Source: Chinchilla lanigera (Eukaryota > Chordata > Mammalia > Rodentia > Chinchillidae). From it: a stretch of DNA of 64,000 bases. Each line of letters starts with the position of its first letter. Position 1 is the first letter of the stretch. The notes beneath the pieces were generated by a model, which saw only the letters and a program-made list of their open reading frames with translations, searched no databases and was not told where the DNA came from. Below, in pieces: positions 38,756 through 51,345 of this stretch. The stretch lies in assembly GCF_000276665.1 (NCBI RefSeq), contig NW_004955446.1, positions 15,695,383 to 15,759,382 of the forward strand, read 5' to 3'. The translations under genes and the position numbers were made by a program.

Positions 38756-39125
38756 CTGCTATTTAGACTATGTTTAGTGACACAACTTGTAAAAAAAGAA
38801 TTCTCTATGTGATAGAGTCATAAAAGATGTGAGATTATCAATGAGAAGGCAGATCTCAATTAAGGATAACCAACACAGAGAACATAACACAAACAAACAA
38901 TCACTAAACGTAGCAAGTAAACTTTGCTGTCAATAGCCCAGCGCTCGGGAAGTCACACAACTGCCATTTCCTCTAGTTCAAACCTGGGTCGATTACTTCC
39001 CAAGTAAGTCTTTTCCTTTACTTCTGGTAATTTTCTCCTAAGTTAATTCTCTCTCTGTAGTTTGTCTTTACTTCCTTTAACATAATGCTCTTAAATTAAT
39101 CTCTGATTTTCGTTTTTTTTTAAAA
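38756..39125. other. Unique sequence
   Basis: No gene or repeat recognised. Confidence 0.5.
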
Positions 39126-39300
39126 AAGTCAGATGTGGTGATACACACCTATGATCCTAGAAGGTTGAGTCAGGAGGATCAAAATTTGAGCCCAGCCCGG
39201 GCAACTTTCCAATTTAAATCCTGTATCAAAATTTAAAAATTAAAAAATAAAAAGGGTTGGGGATGTAGCTCTTGGATTCAATCTCCTATGCCACAAAGAT
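39126..39300 (+). mobile_element. Dimeric SINE (B1 + ID type)
   Basis: Left half B1 (tcagatgtggtgatacacac, tatgatcctagaaggttgag, gagcccagcccgggcaac), an A-rich linker (aaaattaaaaaataaaaag), then a right ID-like half (ggttggggatgtagctcttg, gattcaatctcctatgcc) retaining A-box and B-box words. The right half has lost some of the sequence between the boxes. Confidence 0.8.
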
Positions 39301-40460
39301 AATTTTCTTATCTTTTCCATTCTTGAAAAACTAATAAAACCTATATTCAAATTTATGTTTCAGAACAGAATGGATTTTGCCCAAAATTACTCCCAAAGCC
39401 AGTATTCCATAGATGTCCTACACAAGCTTGACTGCTTCAGTTAACACAGGGTACTCCTGACTTTGCAAAGATGATGTGGACAGTTTTCCTTTGTCTCCTG
39501 GCTAAAATCTGTTTCCAGGCTGTCAACGATAGGGTGTACCATTCCTCTGAGATGATTTCAATTCAGCATCAACTATTAGACTTAAAATTTCATGTCTCTC
39601 TCTCACACATCTAAATTCCTCAAATACAAAAATTTGTAACACTTCCCTTCATTTTTATGTCTGTGTATGTGTGCGTTTTATTTTCTCAGGAGACTGCCAG
39701 TACCTTAAAGGGAGGAAGCATGTTTGAAATCTCTTTGTGTGACTCAATTCAACTGTCACAGCTACTTTGCATAAAGTTATAACATTTATAGACTTTTGCA
39801 AGAATTTGGGAGTGATAAATATTGGGAGAACTGGAAACAAATAATGTAAATAACAGGAACACTCATAAATAAAAATAAATGTTTTAACTTTAAATTTGAA
39901 GTTTTTGTATAGCAAAATTTAGAGGAAAACAATAAGGTGTTTAATTTCTGTCTTTCTTAGATCTGTGGAATGTCTCCTGAGTTAACCTCACAGATATCAG
40001 AATGGAAATCCAAAGAACAAGACTGCAAAGAAAAAAGACTTGCTAAAAATCACTACTGAGTATTTTATTATTTAATCTTTTAAATGAAAGAACATAAGGC
40101 TACACATTTATAGTGAACTCTAGAGAGAGCACCCTAACTTATCATCTAGTGTCTTTTCTTTGTTTTGTTCTTTTTGAGCCCCATGGTTGACTTTGGAAAT
40201 ACTTTCATGATGTATGACTTCACTTGGAAGTTATCTTGCTGAAATTCTTAAAAAATTATGTGACTAAAACAATAAGAATTCATAACATTTCAAAGACAAA
40301 TAAAAATGTAGAATTCAAATCTTCAGGTTTAAAAATGAAGCCCAAAAGAGTAGGCCACAACTTCAAAACTGAAGTACTAACTAAGCTCTTTATTCTGCAG
40401 TGCTGTCCTGTGAAATCTAGAAAATGGGGACTTATGACATGATCCTTATGAGGTAACCAA
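39301..40460. other. Unique sequence
   Basis: No gene or clear repeat. Confidence 0.5.
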
Positions 40461-40462
40461 TA

Positions 40463-40587
40463 GCAAATGAATTTTTGTTTACTTATTCATTTTTTGTTTT
40501 TGTTTTATGGTGCCAGGAATCAAACTCAAGACCTTGCATTTGCCAGGCAGATGCTTGTGCCACTGAGCTATATTCCTGGTGCAAATG
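40463..40587 (-). mobile_element. ID SINE
   Basis: Complement of ID at about 40508-40579: ggtgccaggaatcaaactca, agaccttgcatttgccaggc, gccactgagctatattcctg. The T-rich tail is on its left. A possible 7-bp duplication gcaaatg lies at 40463-40469 and 40581-40587. Confidence 0.9.
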
Positions 40588-40708
40588 GGTTTTGGAATTG
40601 TATCATTCAGCTAGTTTTCTTTCATTCCACTTTATTTCAGTTCATGGTGACTGTGTGTATACACTTCACACTCATCACATGTATGAGTGTGGGATAAATA
40701 TTAATGAG

Positions 40709-40896
40709 TATAAAAGAAGTTGTTACAACCAAAACATAGAAAAAAATTGAAAAAAAAAAAAAGGGGGGGGGCTGGGGATTTGGCTCAGCGGCACAGCGCC
40801 TGCCTGGCAAGCGCAAGGTCATGAGTTCGATTCCCGGTACCAGAAAAAAAAAACCAAAACATAGAAAAAAAAATTTATAAAAGAAGTTGTTACAAC
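40709..40896 (+). mobile_element. Young ID SINE inside an older short direct repeat
   Basis: The ID body (about 40762-40842; gggctggggatttggctcag, cggcacagcgcctgcctggc, gagttcgattcccggtacc) carries intact A and B boxes and matches the other young IDs here. It is flanked by the target-like repeat caaaacatagaaaaaaa (40730-40746 and about 40855-40871). Outside this, the 21-bp unit tataaaagaagttgttacaac occurs at 40709-40729 and again at 40876-40896, giving the order A-B-ID-B-A. Confidence 0.92.
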
Positions 40897-41435
40897 TTTG
40901 AAATAGTTTAAATGAAAACAAATCAGTTTAAATGAAGTAGATGTCAATTTCTGTCTGGCTGCAGTTTAGAAGATCCATGCTGGATAGATGCTTGCAGTGC
41001 AGGGCATTATTCAGAGGGCCGGGATGCAACTTCACACTCTGTCATCTCACCCAATCTACCCTCTAGGTGTGTGGAGCTGATACACAGTAACTTAGTATTC
41101 CAGCTCATGTGATGGGAAGCGTGGAAACCCAGGGCCAGGACCAGGAGCGTGTGCTCAGTTGCAAACAGGGACAGTTGCAGACATGTTTGCCAATGCTAGC
41201 AGAGGGATTCAAACTCAGATGAACAAAACTGACTACAAGGGAAAAAGAAAAACAAAAACTATGTAAGGAGTCATGCGCTTAGTTTAAACTTGGAGGAATC
41301 TACTTAAAAGAAAGAAGGAGAATGAAGAAATCAGAGAACAATTCATATGTTTTACCACAACAAGCATTTACAGGTATGTATGACATTTATTTGTTAATTG
41401 ATTCATTTTAATCATTCTACAAGAATTCAGCGACT

Positions 41436-41592
41436 ATATGCCGGGAGTGGCATACACCCATAATCCTAGAATTTGGGAGACTGAGGCTGGAGAATCACTG
41501 TTAGAGCCCAGCCTCACTTACATAGTGAGTTCAAGACCAGCCTGAATCACATAGTGAGACCCTGTCTCAAAAAGAAAAAGGAAAAGAGAAAA
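41436..41592 (+). mobile_element. B1 SINE
   Basis: gccgggagtggcatacaccc, ataatcctagaatttgggag, actgaggctggagaatcact, gagttcaagaccagcctgaa, gtgagaccctgtctcaaaaa and a purine-rich tail. Near full length, with the internal duplication partly preserved (gagcccagcct and gaccagcct). Confidence 0.93.
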
Positions 41593-42624
41593 AGCAAAGC
41601 TACTCAATGAACATTATAATTTGTATAATGTAAACACTGTATAATGTAGAGTCCTGCTGTGAAATGGCTTGTAGTGTAATGGAAAAAATATGAAAATGAA
41701 ATGAGACTATGATAAGGTTAGCAATGACTGGGAAGAAAAAACATAAAGTCTAAACTTCACCTACAGAAGATTCACAATGACTGCAAAGTTATACACATTC
41801 ATTTATTTCCTTTCTGTCCACAAATCTTCACCAAAAAAAATCAAAAATTTTATCCAAATAAAAGGGTTCATTATAAGAAAGTAAGGTAAATATATTTGTA
41901 ACCAAGTAGGATAAGAAAAATTTCAATTTATAAACATTTTCCCAACTGTATATTACTTCCACGTATTTTATTTTCTCTGAACATTGAGGTCCCCACATCA
42001 TCCTTCCAAGAGATTTACTTATTCCCTTCTCTTTTTATTTTCTTTTTCTCATTAGACTCTGAACTTAAATGACTTGCATATTTAGTGAAACCTACTAAAT
42101 TGGAAAGACTCTTCAGAAATCAAGTCCCGACTCTCCCTTCAGCAGGGCTCCCCACGTTACACAAAACCTTGGCAACTCTGAGCAAAGTATACTATGCCTA
42201 TGGACAGCAGTGAAGCCTCTGTCTCTGACCTCACTCCCACCATCACCTTCCTGAACAAGCAGAAACTGCAAATTTCCAAATTAAGCCTAGAGTTTATATA
42301 CCAGATTGTAGAAAGCGTTATATACATGAACTGGAATCGTCAGGAAAACCCCTTGATTCCCCTATAAGGGCTGGGCAAGCCTGTTGTAATGAACTTGGCT
42401 GGGCCATCCTCAGGACGGGGTTAACACCCAGTGTGAGGCACACAGGAGATTGTGAGTAAAGTACTACAGCTCTAAAAGATCTTTAACAAAACAGTTAAAA
42501 TTTATCCTTGCAGCTGTAGAATAATTAAATATTTATACCACACTTTTGTTTTATTTGTTCAAAAATATATTTAGGTCATTAATACAAAGGACCGTTTATA
42601 TGCTAAAGATTGTAATTTCAAACA
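41593..42624. other. Unique sequence, possible old LTR patch
   Basis: No gene. The patch 42130-42440 is GC-richer and not obviously unique in character (cctataagggctgggcaagc). It could be an old LTR, but I could not recognise it or find ends. Confidence 0.35.
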
Positions 42625-42715
42625 TCAAGTCCTTCACTAATATTTATTGGATATTTACTAAATCCTGCACACTGGGAAAATCCTGGGAAACAATGAAAGG
42701 GGGAGGCTTTTCATA
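42625..42715 (-). repeat. L2-like fragment
   Basis: cactaatatttattggatat, ttactaaatcctgcacactg, gggaaacaatgaaag resembles the complement of the L2 3' region ('caaatatttattgagcacctactatgtgccaggcac'). Confidence 0.5.
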
Positions 42716-43009
42716 TAATCATTGTAAAGTAAGTTGGGAATGGGACAGTATTACTCTTTATTACCACTGATTCACCTATTTTCCACTCACAGAAGTTTAT
42801 TGCTGTAAAAATAACTAAAACTAGCATACCCTGGTGACAGTAGTTTTCTTATTTTCTCTAATGGTTCTTACATTCCAAAGCTGCTAAACTCTTATTTTTA
42901 ATCATCCCTGTAGAGGGATGATTTACTCCTAATAAAATCGCCTCTTTTTAAGTGTTGGATATGTTTTGATAAATGTAGATACTCTATAGCCACCACTTCA
43001 ATCACGCTC

Positions 43010-43470
43010 AGTTTATCTTAAAATAACTCATATCGGGACTGTTTAATTGGAGGGGATACAGTAATGACTCTGGAGCGCAGGGACACTTAGACATCAGCAC
43101 TCCCTCCTAACGTGCTAAGTAGAGTCATTATGCAAAGTGAATAACTCTAAGGGTGAGGATATCCTCAACAACCTCGCTCCTACTTGTGGGTTGAAAATTA
43201 GGCATAAGAAGGCCAATTGCCAGATAATGCCGTTGCACTGAAACTTGTGTACAAACTGAAAGGTTGAAGTGCACCCTTTCAGCACCAGCGTTCCTTGCCA
43301 GGGGAATCCTCTCTCCTCTTCGTGGTTTACACCGGCCCAAGCAATAACGCCGGCTTGCGACCTCTTAGCATTCTTCTCACGCTCACCCTGCAGACAAGTA
43401 CATTGTCCTGCCCTGAGTGTCCTCTTCACCAACACATTCCAAGCTGCTATGGCTCGGGAGAATCTAAACT
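43010..43470. other. Local CpG cluster without a repeat
   Basis: About a dozen CpG sites fall in roughly 450 bases (for example gagcgcag, aacgtgc, ctcgctc, gccgttg, agcgttcc, acaccggc, aacgccgg, cttgcgac, cacgctc, gctcggga), many times denser than the surrounding DNA. No transposon signature and no convincing coding frame. An unmethylated regulatory element is possible. Confidence 0.3.
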
Positions 43471-43524
43471 GGGGCCTGATGACAGATAACTGAAATCTTT
43501 TAAGAGAACTCTAAAGAAAAAAAA

Positions 43525-43544
43525 GAAGGAAGGAAGGAAGGAAG
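43525..43544. repeat. (GGAA)n microsatellite
   Basis: Five GGAA-type units. Confidence 0.8.
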
Positions 43545-43799
43545 AAACTGGAGCTGCACATCAACTCACACTGTGTTGTCAGCTACTTTAGCTGACTGAG
43601 AAACACAATTCTTTGGAATGGAAGAAGTTTCAGCGATAACCTTGTTGGGAAATGATATCAAAGGACAAAGGTGTCACTTTCAAATGTGTAACTTAGTACT
43701 ATCAGCCCTGTTAATTTCTCTGGCCACTTTAACTCTTAAAACTGCTGCAGTGTGGGTATCACTTATATACATGGTCAGATTAGTAGTAGGCACAAAAAT

Positions 43800-44285
43800 G
43801 AATATATACATATATAAATTCATCCAATATATATTCATATACATATATTGTTCTATATATATATCACTTAATGTATATTGCATCAATAGAAAGTATGTAA
43901 AATATCATGTAGGTATCAGCCAAGCTAAGGTAAAAGTTCTTATTACACCAAAACATGTCTTAGCTTAGTTGTCTTAAATTAGATATTAATGTTTGCAACG
44001 TTTTGCTCTACCACTTTCCATTTGAGATGCCCAGTTTTTATTTGGAAGTTATTAGAATGTATAAGATATTAAGTAGGAGTTCTTAAAGGTCATGTCATAA
44101 TTTAGCAGCCTTAGTGGAAGAGAGAAATAGTCCCTAGGACTTAATATTTGTGATCAGGTAAAAAATGAATGATTAATGCCTAATACACCTATCCTGATGG
44201 AAGGCATGCAGGTGCTCACATGTGTATATGTGTATATTCATGTGTATATGTGTATATGTGTATATGCATCCATGTGTATATTCTT
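43800..44285. repeat. AT-rich and (TGTATA)n low-complexity sequence
   Basis: Overlapping TATATA/ACATATA motifs at 43800-43870 and a TGTATATG/CATGTGTATATG array at 44216-44282. The frames through them are repeat artefacts. Confidence 0.75.
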
Positions 44286-46660
44286 AGCCATTCAGCTTTG
44301 GTTTTCTCTATTGTTGTGTCCAAAATGCTTTTACTTTTTTATATTATCTTTACAACTTCTGAAAACTGAAGAGAAAAATATAAACCACATCTTATATCAA
44401 AACACATTTAATTTTAAATTTAGACTTAAAGTTTTGCACATTCCAAAATTTCATTGTGAATGACTGCCCTCTTACAATATTTTCATGTAAGTGTTCACAT
44501 CTTTTAATTTTGAAAGGATAAAGGTCTTGTTTTTTTAAAAAAAGAATTTCAAATTTAAGTTCAAAATATGAGGACTAAGATTTCTTATAAGAATAATATT
44601 TTTTAAAGGATTAAAGTCCACTATAGTGATTGTATTGAAAAATTAATATATTAACTAGAAATAAAAACGTCAGTATTTCAACTTGTCTGATTTCATTTAT
44701 GAATTAAAATATTTTAATACTCAATTAAAATTGCTTTTATAAAGCACATAAGCATCATTCACATTTTCTGTATCAGTGACTTTTATAAAATAGGCATATT
44801 CATGAATGTGTTCCTATATAAAAAATAAAAGGTGATTTGACTCTCTCTTAATTGCTTCCAACTGGAACTACGGTTCAACACAGATACCATCTTTCTACTT
44901 GAAATTAATTTTTGCAACATGTACTAATATTTCATGACCAAATTTTATGAGTGCATCAGTAATTCACTGCAGGAAGACAGAGGGGTAAATTAACCCTTTA
45001 CCACAGAAAAAGTAACCCAGAGTCCTGAAACATTTTCATCTCATCCACTTTCATTCGATATTCACTCAAGAGGAATTTTTTAATGTGTCTGCCACATTAA
45101 AACCTGTGCTTTCCAGGGACTTTGCCAAAAATGTTAACACTGATTAATAAAAAATGGAGGAAAGGGGAAAATTCAAGCAACCTGTTTTGACTTCCAGGCA
45201 TTTGTTGTTGTTCCTTTTTGTAGTATTTCTTCATTCTGAGTTGGAAGCAAGCATTCTTTCTCTTTTTGCAGGTATGAAGAGAACAATCAGCAGTGCCATG
45301 CTCCTCAAAGATGAACTCACGGCCACCTACAGTATTTTCCCTGTGAACTTATGAAAGCCATGTCTACTCTGAATCTGGCAAACAAGATTTCTGTTTCATT
45401 AAAAATACAGAATACAACCTAGACAGAAGCATCTCCTTTCAAGCCAGGAAGATCTTATTCTTGGGCCTTTTGCCCCCAATATAAATACTGTAATTGCTCT
45501 CCACAAAATAAAAAACACTATAGGGCAGTATGACATCAGAGGAGAGCCTCAGTCAACTAGTTCCTTAATGAGTTTTCCCAGAAAGAGCTACAGGGAAAAA
45601 GGAAAGGCGAGAGAGGTAAAGGAGGGATCAGTCAGCAGGTTAACAGATACAGTGCTATTATTTAATAACAGCAATAAGTTCTGGTGTTTTACAGCACAAC
45701 AGGTGCATTGTACATCTCAAAATAGTGAGAAGAGAGGAATTTTAATGTATTTTCTCTGAAGAAATGGTAAACGTTGAAGATGATGCATATTCTAATTACC
45801 TTGAGTTGATAACTGTCCAAGGTATCCATGAATAAATACACCACACTGTACCTTATAAATATGACAAATACCATATTTCTATCCAAAAATATGGATACAA
45901 CGTCTTCACTGTTAAATAACTGATTTGTTGGAACTAACTATAAGCCATCGAAAGAGTAGGTCTGGCCTCACCCTTTTTCAACTGAGGGAAAGTCAACAAA
46001 TTTGTAGTTCTGAAGTATATACTATAAGTTGTATGTTTTCCAATAAAACTTGTATTTTTCTTATTAACCCTTATATCAGTTTGGTTTATAATATGAACAC
46101 ATTGAACAAATGTGTAAACAGTTTCAATACTATTAGTTTTCCATGTTCTTTTTTAAACTTTGCCTGCAATAAACAAAATTATTCTGAGCATGCTTATGTG
46201 TTAGAATTAGCTTTCATATCAGAATTATTTTTCTTAAGTACCCAATTTTCATCATAGTAAATGCTTGTTGTATATCTAATAAAGCCTAGGAATTAATTTC
46301 TTTGAACATTAAATAAATTATAAGTAATGAACGTGAAGGATGATCTGCAGTGTCTTAATCTAACATTCATGAAGATGCAGGACTTTCACCCACTCCTAAA
46401 AATGTAACTACACCCCTTAATATGACTCTTTAGTTTTAGAAATACAGCCCAAAAGAATTTTTTAATTTTACAAAGTAATAAAAATATTTAAGCATTCTAA
46501 CATTATTATGGCAATGGTACCTATCTTACCAAATTATTTTGATTATCAATTGCTTCACTTACTCAGAAACTTAGTGATAAAAAGCACATGAACATCAATC
46601 ATTTAAAATTTTAAAAATTCATCACAGCATAACATTAAGGAAAGTGCAAATTCTTGTTAA
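44286..46660. other. Unique AT-rich sequence
   Basis: No gene. A splice-acceptor-like tract occurs near 45255-45271 but no partner exon is evident. Confidence 0.5.
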
Positions 46661-49600
46661 GTTATTTTAATTTATTTTTTTCCTGCATATCAGTGATAGA
46701 GAACAGTGAGGCTTGTTTTGGGAAATTGGCACATGCATATACAGTAACACACCTTGATTATTTTCAATCCATTACCACCCTTTCTCTTTCTTACCCCTAC
46801 CCTAAACACCTCTCTCATCACTAAAAGTCTGTCTTCTCATTTCTTTTTATTTCTCCTTTATTTTCTTCCTATTTTTATTTAAGTTTCTCATATAAGAGAA
46901 AACATGCAATATTTAACTTGCTGGTGCATTTCACTTCATATGATGTTCTCAGGTTTTATCCATCTTCCTGTAAATATAATTTCATTATTTGTTGTGGCTG
47001 AATAATATATGTTCCATTGTGTGTATACCACATGTTCAAATCCCTTAATCTGTTAAAGGGCACCTAGGCTATTTCCACAGCTTAGTTATTGTGATTTACC
47101 CTGCTATAAACAAAGGTATGCACATATCATTACTGTATGCTGTATTCAATTATTTCAGGAATATACCCAGACATGGCACTGCAGATCAAATGGTATTTTT
47201 AGTTTTAGTTTTTTGAGGAATCTCCATACTGATGTCCATACTGGTTGTACTAGGTTACATTCCCACCAACAATGTATGAGAGCTTCTTTTTTCCCACATT
47301 CTCACTAGTATTCATTGCTCTTTTGTATTTTTCATAATAGCTATCCTGACTGGGGTAAGGAAGAATCTCAAACTACATTTCATCTGCACTGAGCACTTTT
47401 AATCCTTCTTTTGCAAAGTGTCTATTAAATTCATTTGCCCATTTATCAATTGACTTATCTAGTTTTGGGGGGTTTAATATTTTAGTTCTTTATGTACTGA
47501 GATATTACTCCTCTATCAGAAGAATAAATAGCAAAGATTTCTCTGATTTTATCTCTTCACTGTAAATTATTTCTTTTGCTTTCTAATGTGATGCAGTCTT
47601 TTTGTTGATTATTGATTCTATATTCTGTGCTATTGAAATCCAACTCAGGATGTCACTCTCTGTATCTATGGCTTCAAAAAGTGTTTCCCCTATGTTATCA
47701 TCCAATAGTTTCAGAGTTTCTAGTTCTATGTCTAAGTCTTTGATCCACTTTGATTTGATTTTAGTGCAGGGTGAAAGACAAGGATCAAGTTTCAAACTTC
47801 GGTATGTGGATATCATTTTCCCAGCAGTATTTATTAAAAAGCTTGTGTTCTTTTCAATGTGCATTTTTAGACACTTTCTCAAAAATCATATGGTAGTAGA
47901 TGTATGGGTTTGTTTCTCTGTCTTCTGTCCCATTTCATTCATCTAATGTGTGTTTTTGTGCTAGTACCACATTGCTTTTGTTGCTATGGCTCTGTAGTAT
48001 AATTTAAAATCAGGTGCTGTGATGCCTCCAGCATTACTCTGTTTGTTCAGGATTGTTACAGCTATTCTGCATCCTTTCCACTTCCTTTGAATTTTAGAAT
48101 TTTTTCTAGTTCTGTGCAGAAAGTAATTGGTAATTTTTTTTTTTTTTTTTTGGTTTTTCTCCGGTACCGAGAACCGAACTCACGACCTTGCGCTTGCAAA
48201 GTAATTGGTATTTTAATAGAGTTGTTTTGGCACTGTAAAATGTTTTGTAATATGACTATTTTCACAATATTAGTTCTTCCATAAACTCAGACAGTCTTTC
48301 TATTTTCTAATATCTGTCTCAATTTCATTCTTCAGTGTTCTGTAATTTTCATTACAGAGTTCTAATAGCTTGATTCATAGGTGTTTTTTGAAGTCATTGC
48401 AGATGGAATTGATTTCCTGATTTCTTTTTTCAGTGTGTTCATTGCTGATGAATTAGAACACTATTAATTTTTGTGTGTTGATTTTTGTATCCTGGCACTT
48501 TGCTATGGCTTCTTTTGCAGTTGATTTTTAGTTTGTTGTATTATAATCAGATTGGAGGCCTGAGATTATTCCCCTTCTCTGTATTTACTGAAAGTTGTTT
48601 TTGGCGTAAAATAGGGTCTGTTTTGCAGAAAGTTATGTGGACGGCTGAAAAGAATGATTATTTGGTGGTAGTTGGATGGAATATTCTGTAGATGAATGTT
48701 AAGTCCATTTGAGCTAAAATGCAGTTTAACTCTGATATTTCTTTGTTGATGTTTTTTGTCTGCTTGACCCATTATTTGTGAGACTAGGCTGATAAATTTT
48801 CCCGTTACAATTATTTTATCTACCTGTCCTTTTAAGGCCAAGTTGCATTTTTTTGTGAAATTGGGTGTGTTGATGTTTGCAAAATATATAGTCACAACTG
48901 TTGTCATTTCTTGGTGAACTGTTCTTGTTACCAATTTCTAGAAGTCTTTTTGTCTCTTCTGACTAATTGGAGGTTGAAATCTATTTTGTCAGATATCAAT
49001 ATAACTACTTTTGTGTGCTTTTAAGTTCCAGCTATTTGGAACTTTCCCTTTTCTCTCCCCTCACATTTAGTCTGTGTATGTCTTTAGAGGGAGGTGTATT
49101 TCTTACAGGCAACATATAGATGAGTCTAATTTTCTGATGAAATATACCAGACTGGATAATTAAACCCACTTACATTAAGTGTTATCATTAAAAGATATAT
49201 ACTGATTCTGCCATTTTGTTGTTTCCAAGTATTTGATTCATTTCTCATTTTCATTTATTTATACTCTCCTATGAGATTTTTTTTTCTGGATCTCTTGGTT
49301 GTGGGTGTCTTCTTTACCTACACTTAGTACTCTTAAATATGCGATGATGTCTTGGAGGTAATGAATTTCTTTATTTTATATTTATTATGGAAGGCTTTAG
49401 TTTTCATTGGATTTTAACAAGTAGTCTTGCATGATATAGTAATCCAAGTTTGTAATTATTTTCTATCAGGGTTTGAAATACATGATTCCAAGCCCACCTG
49501 GACTTTAAGGTTTCTCTTGAGAAATTTGCTATCATTTTGATAGATATGGCCTTTTAGGGTCTGGTATTTCTCACCAGCAGTTTTCAGGTTTCATTCTTTG

Positions 49601-50163
49601 TTCTAAATTTTTGATACTTTGACTATGATGTGTCACATGAAGGTCATTATCTTGTCATATCTACTTGTGGTTAGAAATGCCTTTTACCTGTGTATCCACT
49701 CTGTTGCTAAATGTGGGAAACTTTCTGCAATGATGTCAGTGAATAATTTTCTATACCATTAGTCTATATTTCATCACATTCTTTGAGGCCAGTGAGTCTT
49801 AAATTTGGCCTTTTACAAGAGTTTTTGTATAATCTGCTCACTGTTTCTTATTCTTTTTTTCTTCATTACTGTTTTAGTGTTCTAATATACCTGTCTTATT
49901 TTTAAGTCTGAATATTCTTTCTTCTAATTCACTTTACCTATTGTCAAGAGTTTCCACTGAGCTTTTTATCTGACTAATTGAAGTTTTCATTTCCAAGATT
50001 TCTGCTGATCTTTTTCAAAACCTCTATTTCTTCACTAAAGTAGACTTTCATTTCCTTCATTGTTTTCCTTAATTCATTCAGCTTATCTATATTTCGTGTG
50101 AGATCATTGATTATTTTAACTATCTTTTGAAAATTCTTTACCTAGGAATTTGGTAACTTTAGT
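46661..50163 (-). mobile_element. Long, internally deleted L1 (L1/HAL1-like)
   Basis: Read on the minus strand from about 50163, the first 1.6 kb resembles L1/HAL1 5' coding sequence. Then 48490-48055 corresponds to the later reverse-transcriptase region, 47882-47583 encodes SKWIKDLDIELETLKLLDDN of the ORF2 C-terminal third, 47340-46990 holds the ORF2 terminal block, and 46810-46661 the 3'UTR. At 3.5 kb it is too short for a complete L1 of about 6 kb, so part of ORF2 (EN/RT) is missing. Many frameshifts and stops make it inactive. A truncated ID sits inside at 48133-48197. The assignment of the 5' 1.6 kb is less certain than the 3' half. Confidence 0.8.
48120..48210 (-). mobile_element. 5'-truncated ID SINE inserted in the L1
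   Basis: Only the 3' half of ID is present (ctccggtaccgagaaccgaa, ctcacgaccttgcgcttgc; about 48162-48197), with an 18-base poly-T on its left. The exact 13-bp direct repeat aaagtaattggta lies at 48120-48132 and 48198-48210. The A box is missing, so the copy cannot be transcribed by pol III on its own. Few substitutions suggest a young insertion into the older L1. Confidence 0.95.
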
Positions 50164-50179
50164 AGCTGAGATATCAGTT

Positions 50180-50616
50180 TTTGGCGAGTATGTTAGACAA
50201 CTTTCTCATCACTGGGACAAAATGCCTGATATCTGTATTTTAGGAGAAGTTTAATTTGGTTCATGGTTTCAGAGGGTTCAGTCAATTGTTGGCTGGATCT
50301 AAGAGAGAAAAAAAATGTGGTAAAAGGGCACAGGAGAAGAAGGCTCCTCAAGCCATGGCACACATGAAGCAGAGTGACCATGATGATCCAAAGGAAACAG
50401 AGATACCCTCCAAAGGCATGCCTGCAGTGACCTATTCCTCCAATCAATCCTATTTCCTAATGGCACATTCAGCTATGTACTCATCAATGCATTAATTCAC
50501 TGGTTTGCACAGTGCCCCATGATCCAACTAGCTTCCAAATGCACCACCTCTGAACACATGGAGACTTCTGAGAAACACTGCAGATCTAAATTATAAAAGG
50601 CAGTTTTAAATTTTTG
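50180..50616 (+). mobile_element. Non-autonomous DNA-transposon-like repeat
   Basis: Begins near gtatgttagacaactttctc and includes aggagaagtttaatttggtt, catggtttcagagggttcag, tccaaaggcatgcctgcagt, gacctattcctccaatcaat. The wording resembles hAT-type rodent MITEs such as URR1 (an identification from memory, not from alignment). It interrupts L1-like sequence. An 8-bp repeat gagatatc at 50168-50175 and 50617-50624 could be a hAT-size target duplication, but terminal inverted repeats are not clear. Confidence 0.5.
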
Positions 50617-50624
50617 GAGATATC

Positions 50625-51345
50625 TTATTGCCTTATTTTCTCATAATTCTTGTCTTTCTATGGTAAAATTTGCTGAACAGTTGTGATGGGATTCTCTATC
50701 ACTATCATGTAGGATCTTTTTTTTACTAAATGCTTTTCTCTTCATGTGCCATGGACCGTGGCTCTGTCTCCATGTGAAAAGCTCATTAAGTCAAGTGCTG
50801 TCCCTAGCACTACTTTGAGAAACAAAGCAGTTCTACCAGTAAAATCATAATGGAGATGCAAACCATACGTTATCATACAATTAAGAACTTGTTTTAAAAG
50901 ATATCTACTGGCTCACTAACTCAGAAAAAGAGAGAATAGTATACAGCAGGCTCAAAAAGAGCAAACATTAGTGACATTTGGATTAATATATATAAAAGAG
51001 AAAAAATTAAGGGAAGAGTAGAGACAGAAGAATATGTAGAAAGAGAAGTAAAGGAGAGAAAGAAAGGGTTTTACGAATGGGAAGTGAGGGAAGAGATAGA
51101 CATACTGAACTAACAGTAAAACAAAGACATATTAATGAAGCAACAATTGATGGGGAAAAAACATGACAAAACAACACAGAACACTGTAGAATCAAAGGCA
51201 GAAACTAAGACACATATAAAGAACAAATCCAGCCAAACAAAACATGAAAACAGCAAACGAAATGAAAACAGAAAACAGGACCCATATATTTCCTTCTCAA
51301 GATATTTGTAATGCAGATGATTATTCTGCACAGTTGGCTTGGGCA
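50625..51345. other. L1-flanking sequence, possibly L1 5' region
   Basis: Sequence upstream, in the L1 sense, of the antisense L1. It may be part of its 5' region, but I see no diagnostic motif. No gene. Confidence 0.3.

Noticed and set aside
40762..40842. tRNA-like sequence with A and B boxes
   Set aside because: It is an ID SINE (tRNA-Ala-derived ancestry) without a cloverleaf-competent 3' half; not a tRNA gene.
45154..45360. Possible exon preceded by a pyrimidine tract and acceptor-like ctttttgcag
   Set aside because: The 66-codon frame begins upstream of the acceptor, has no recognisable product, and no donor or neighbouring exon was seen.
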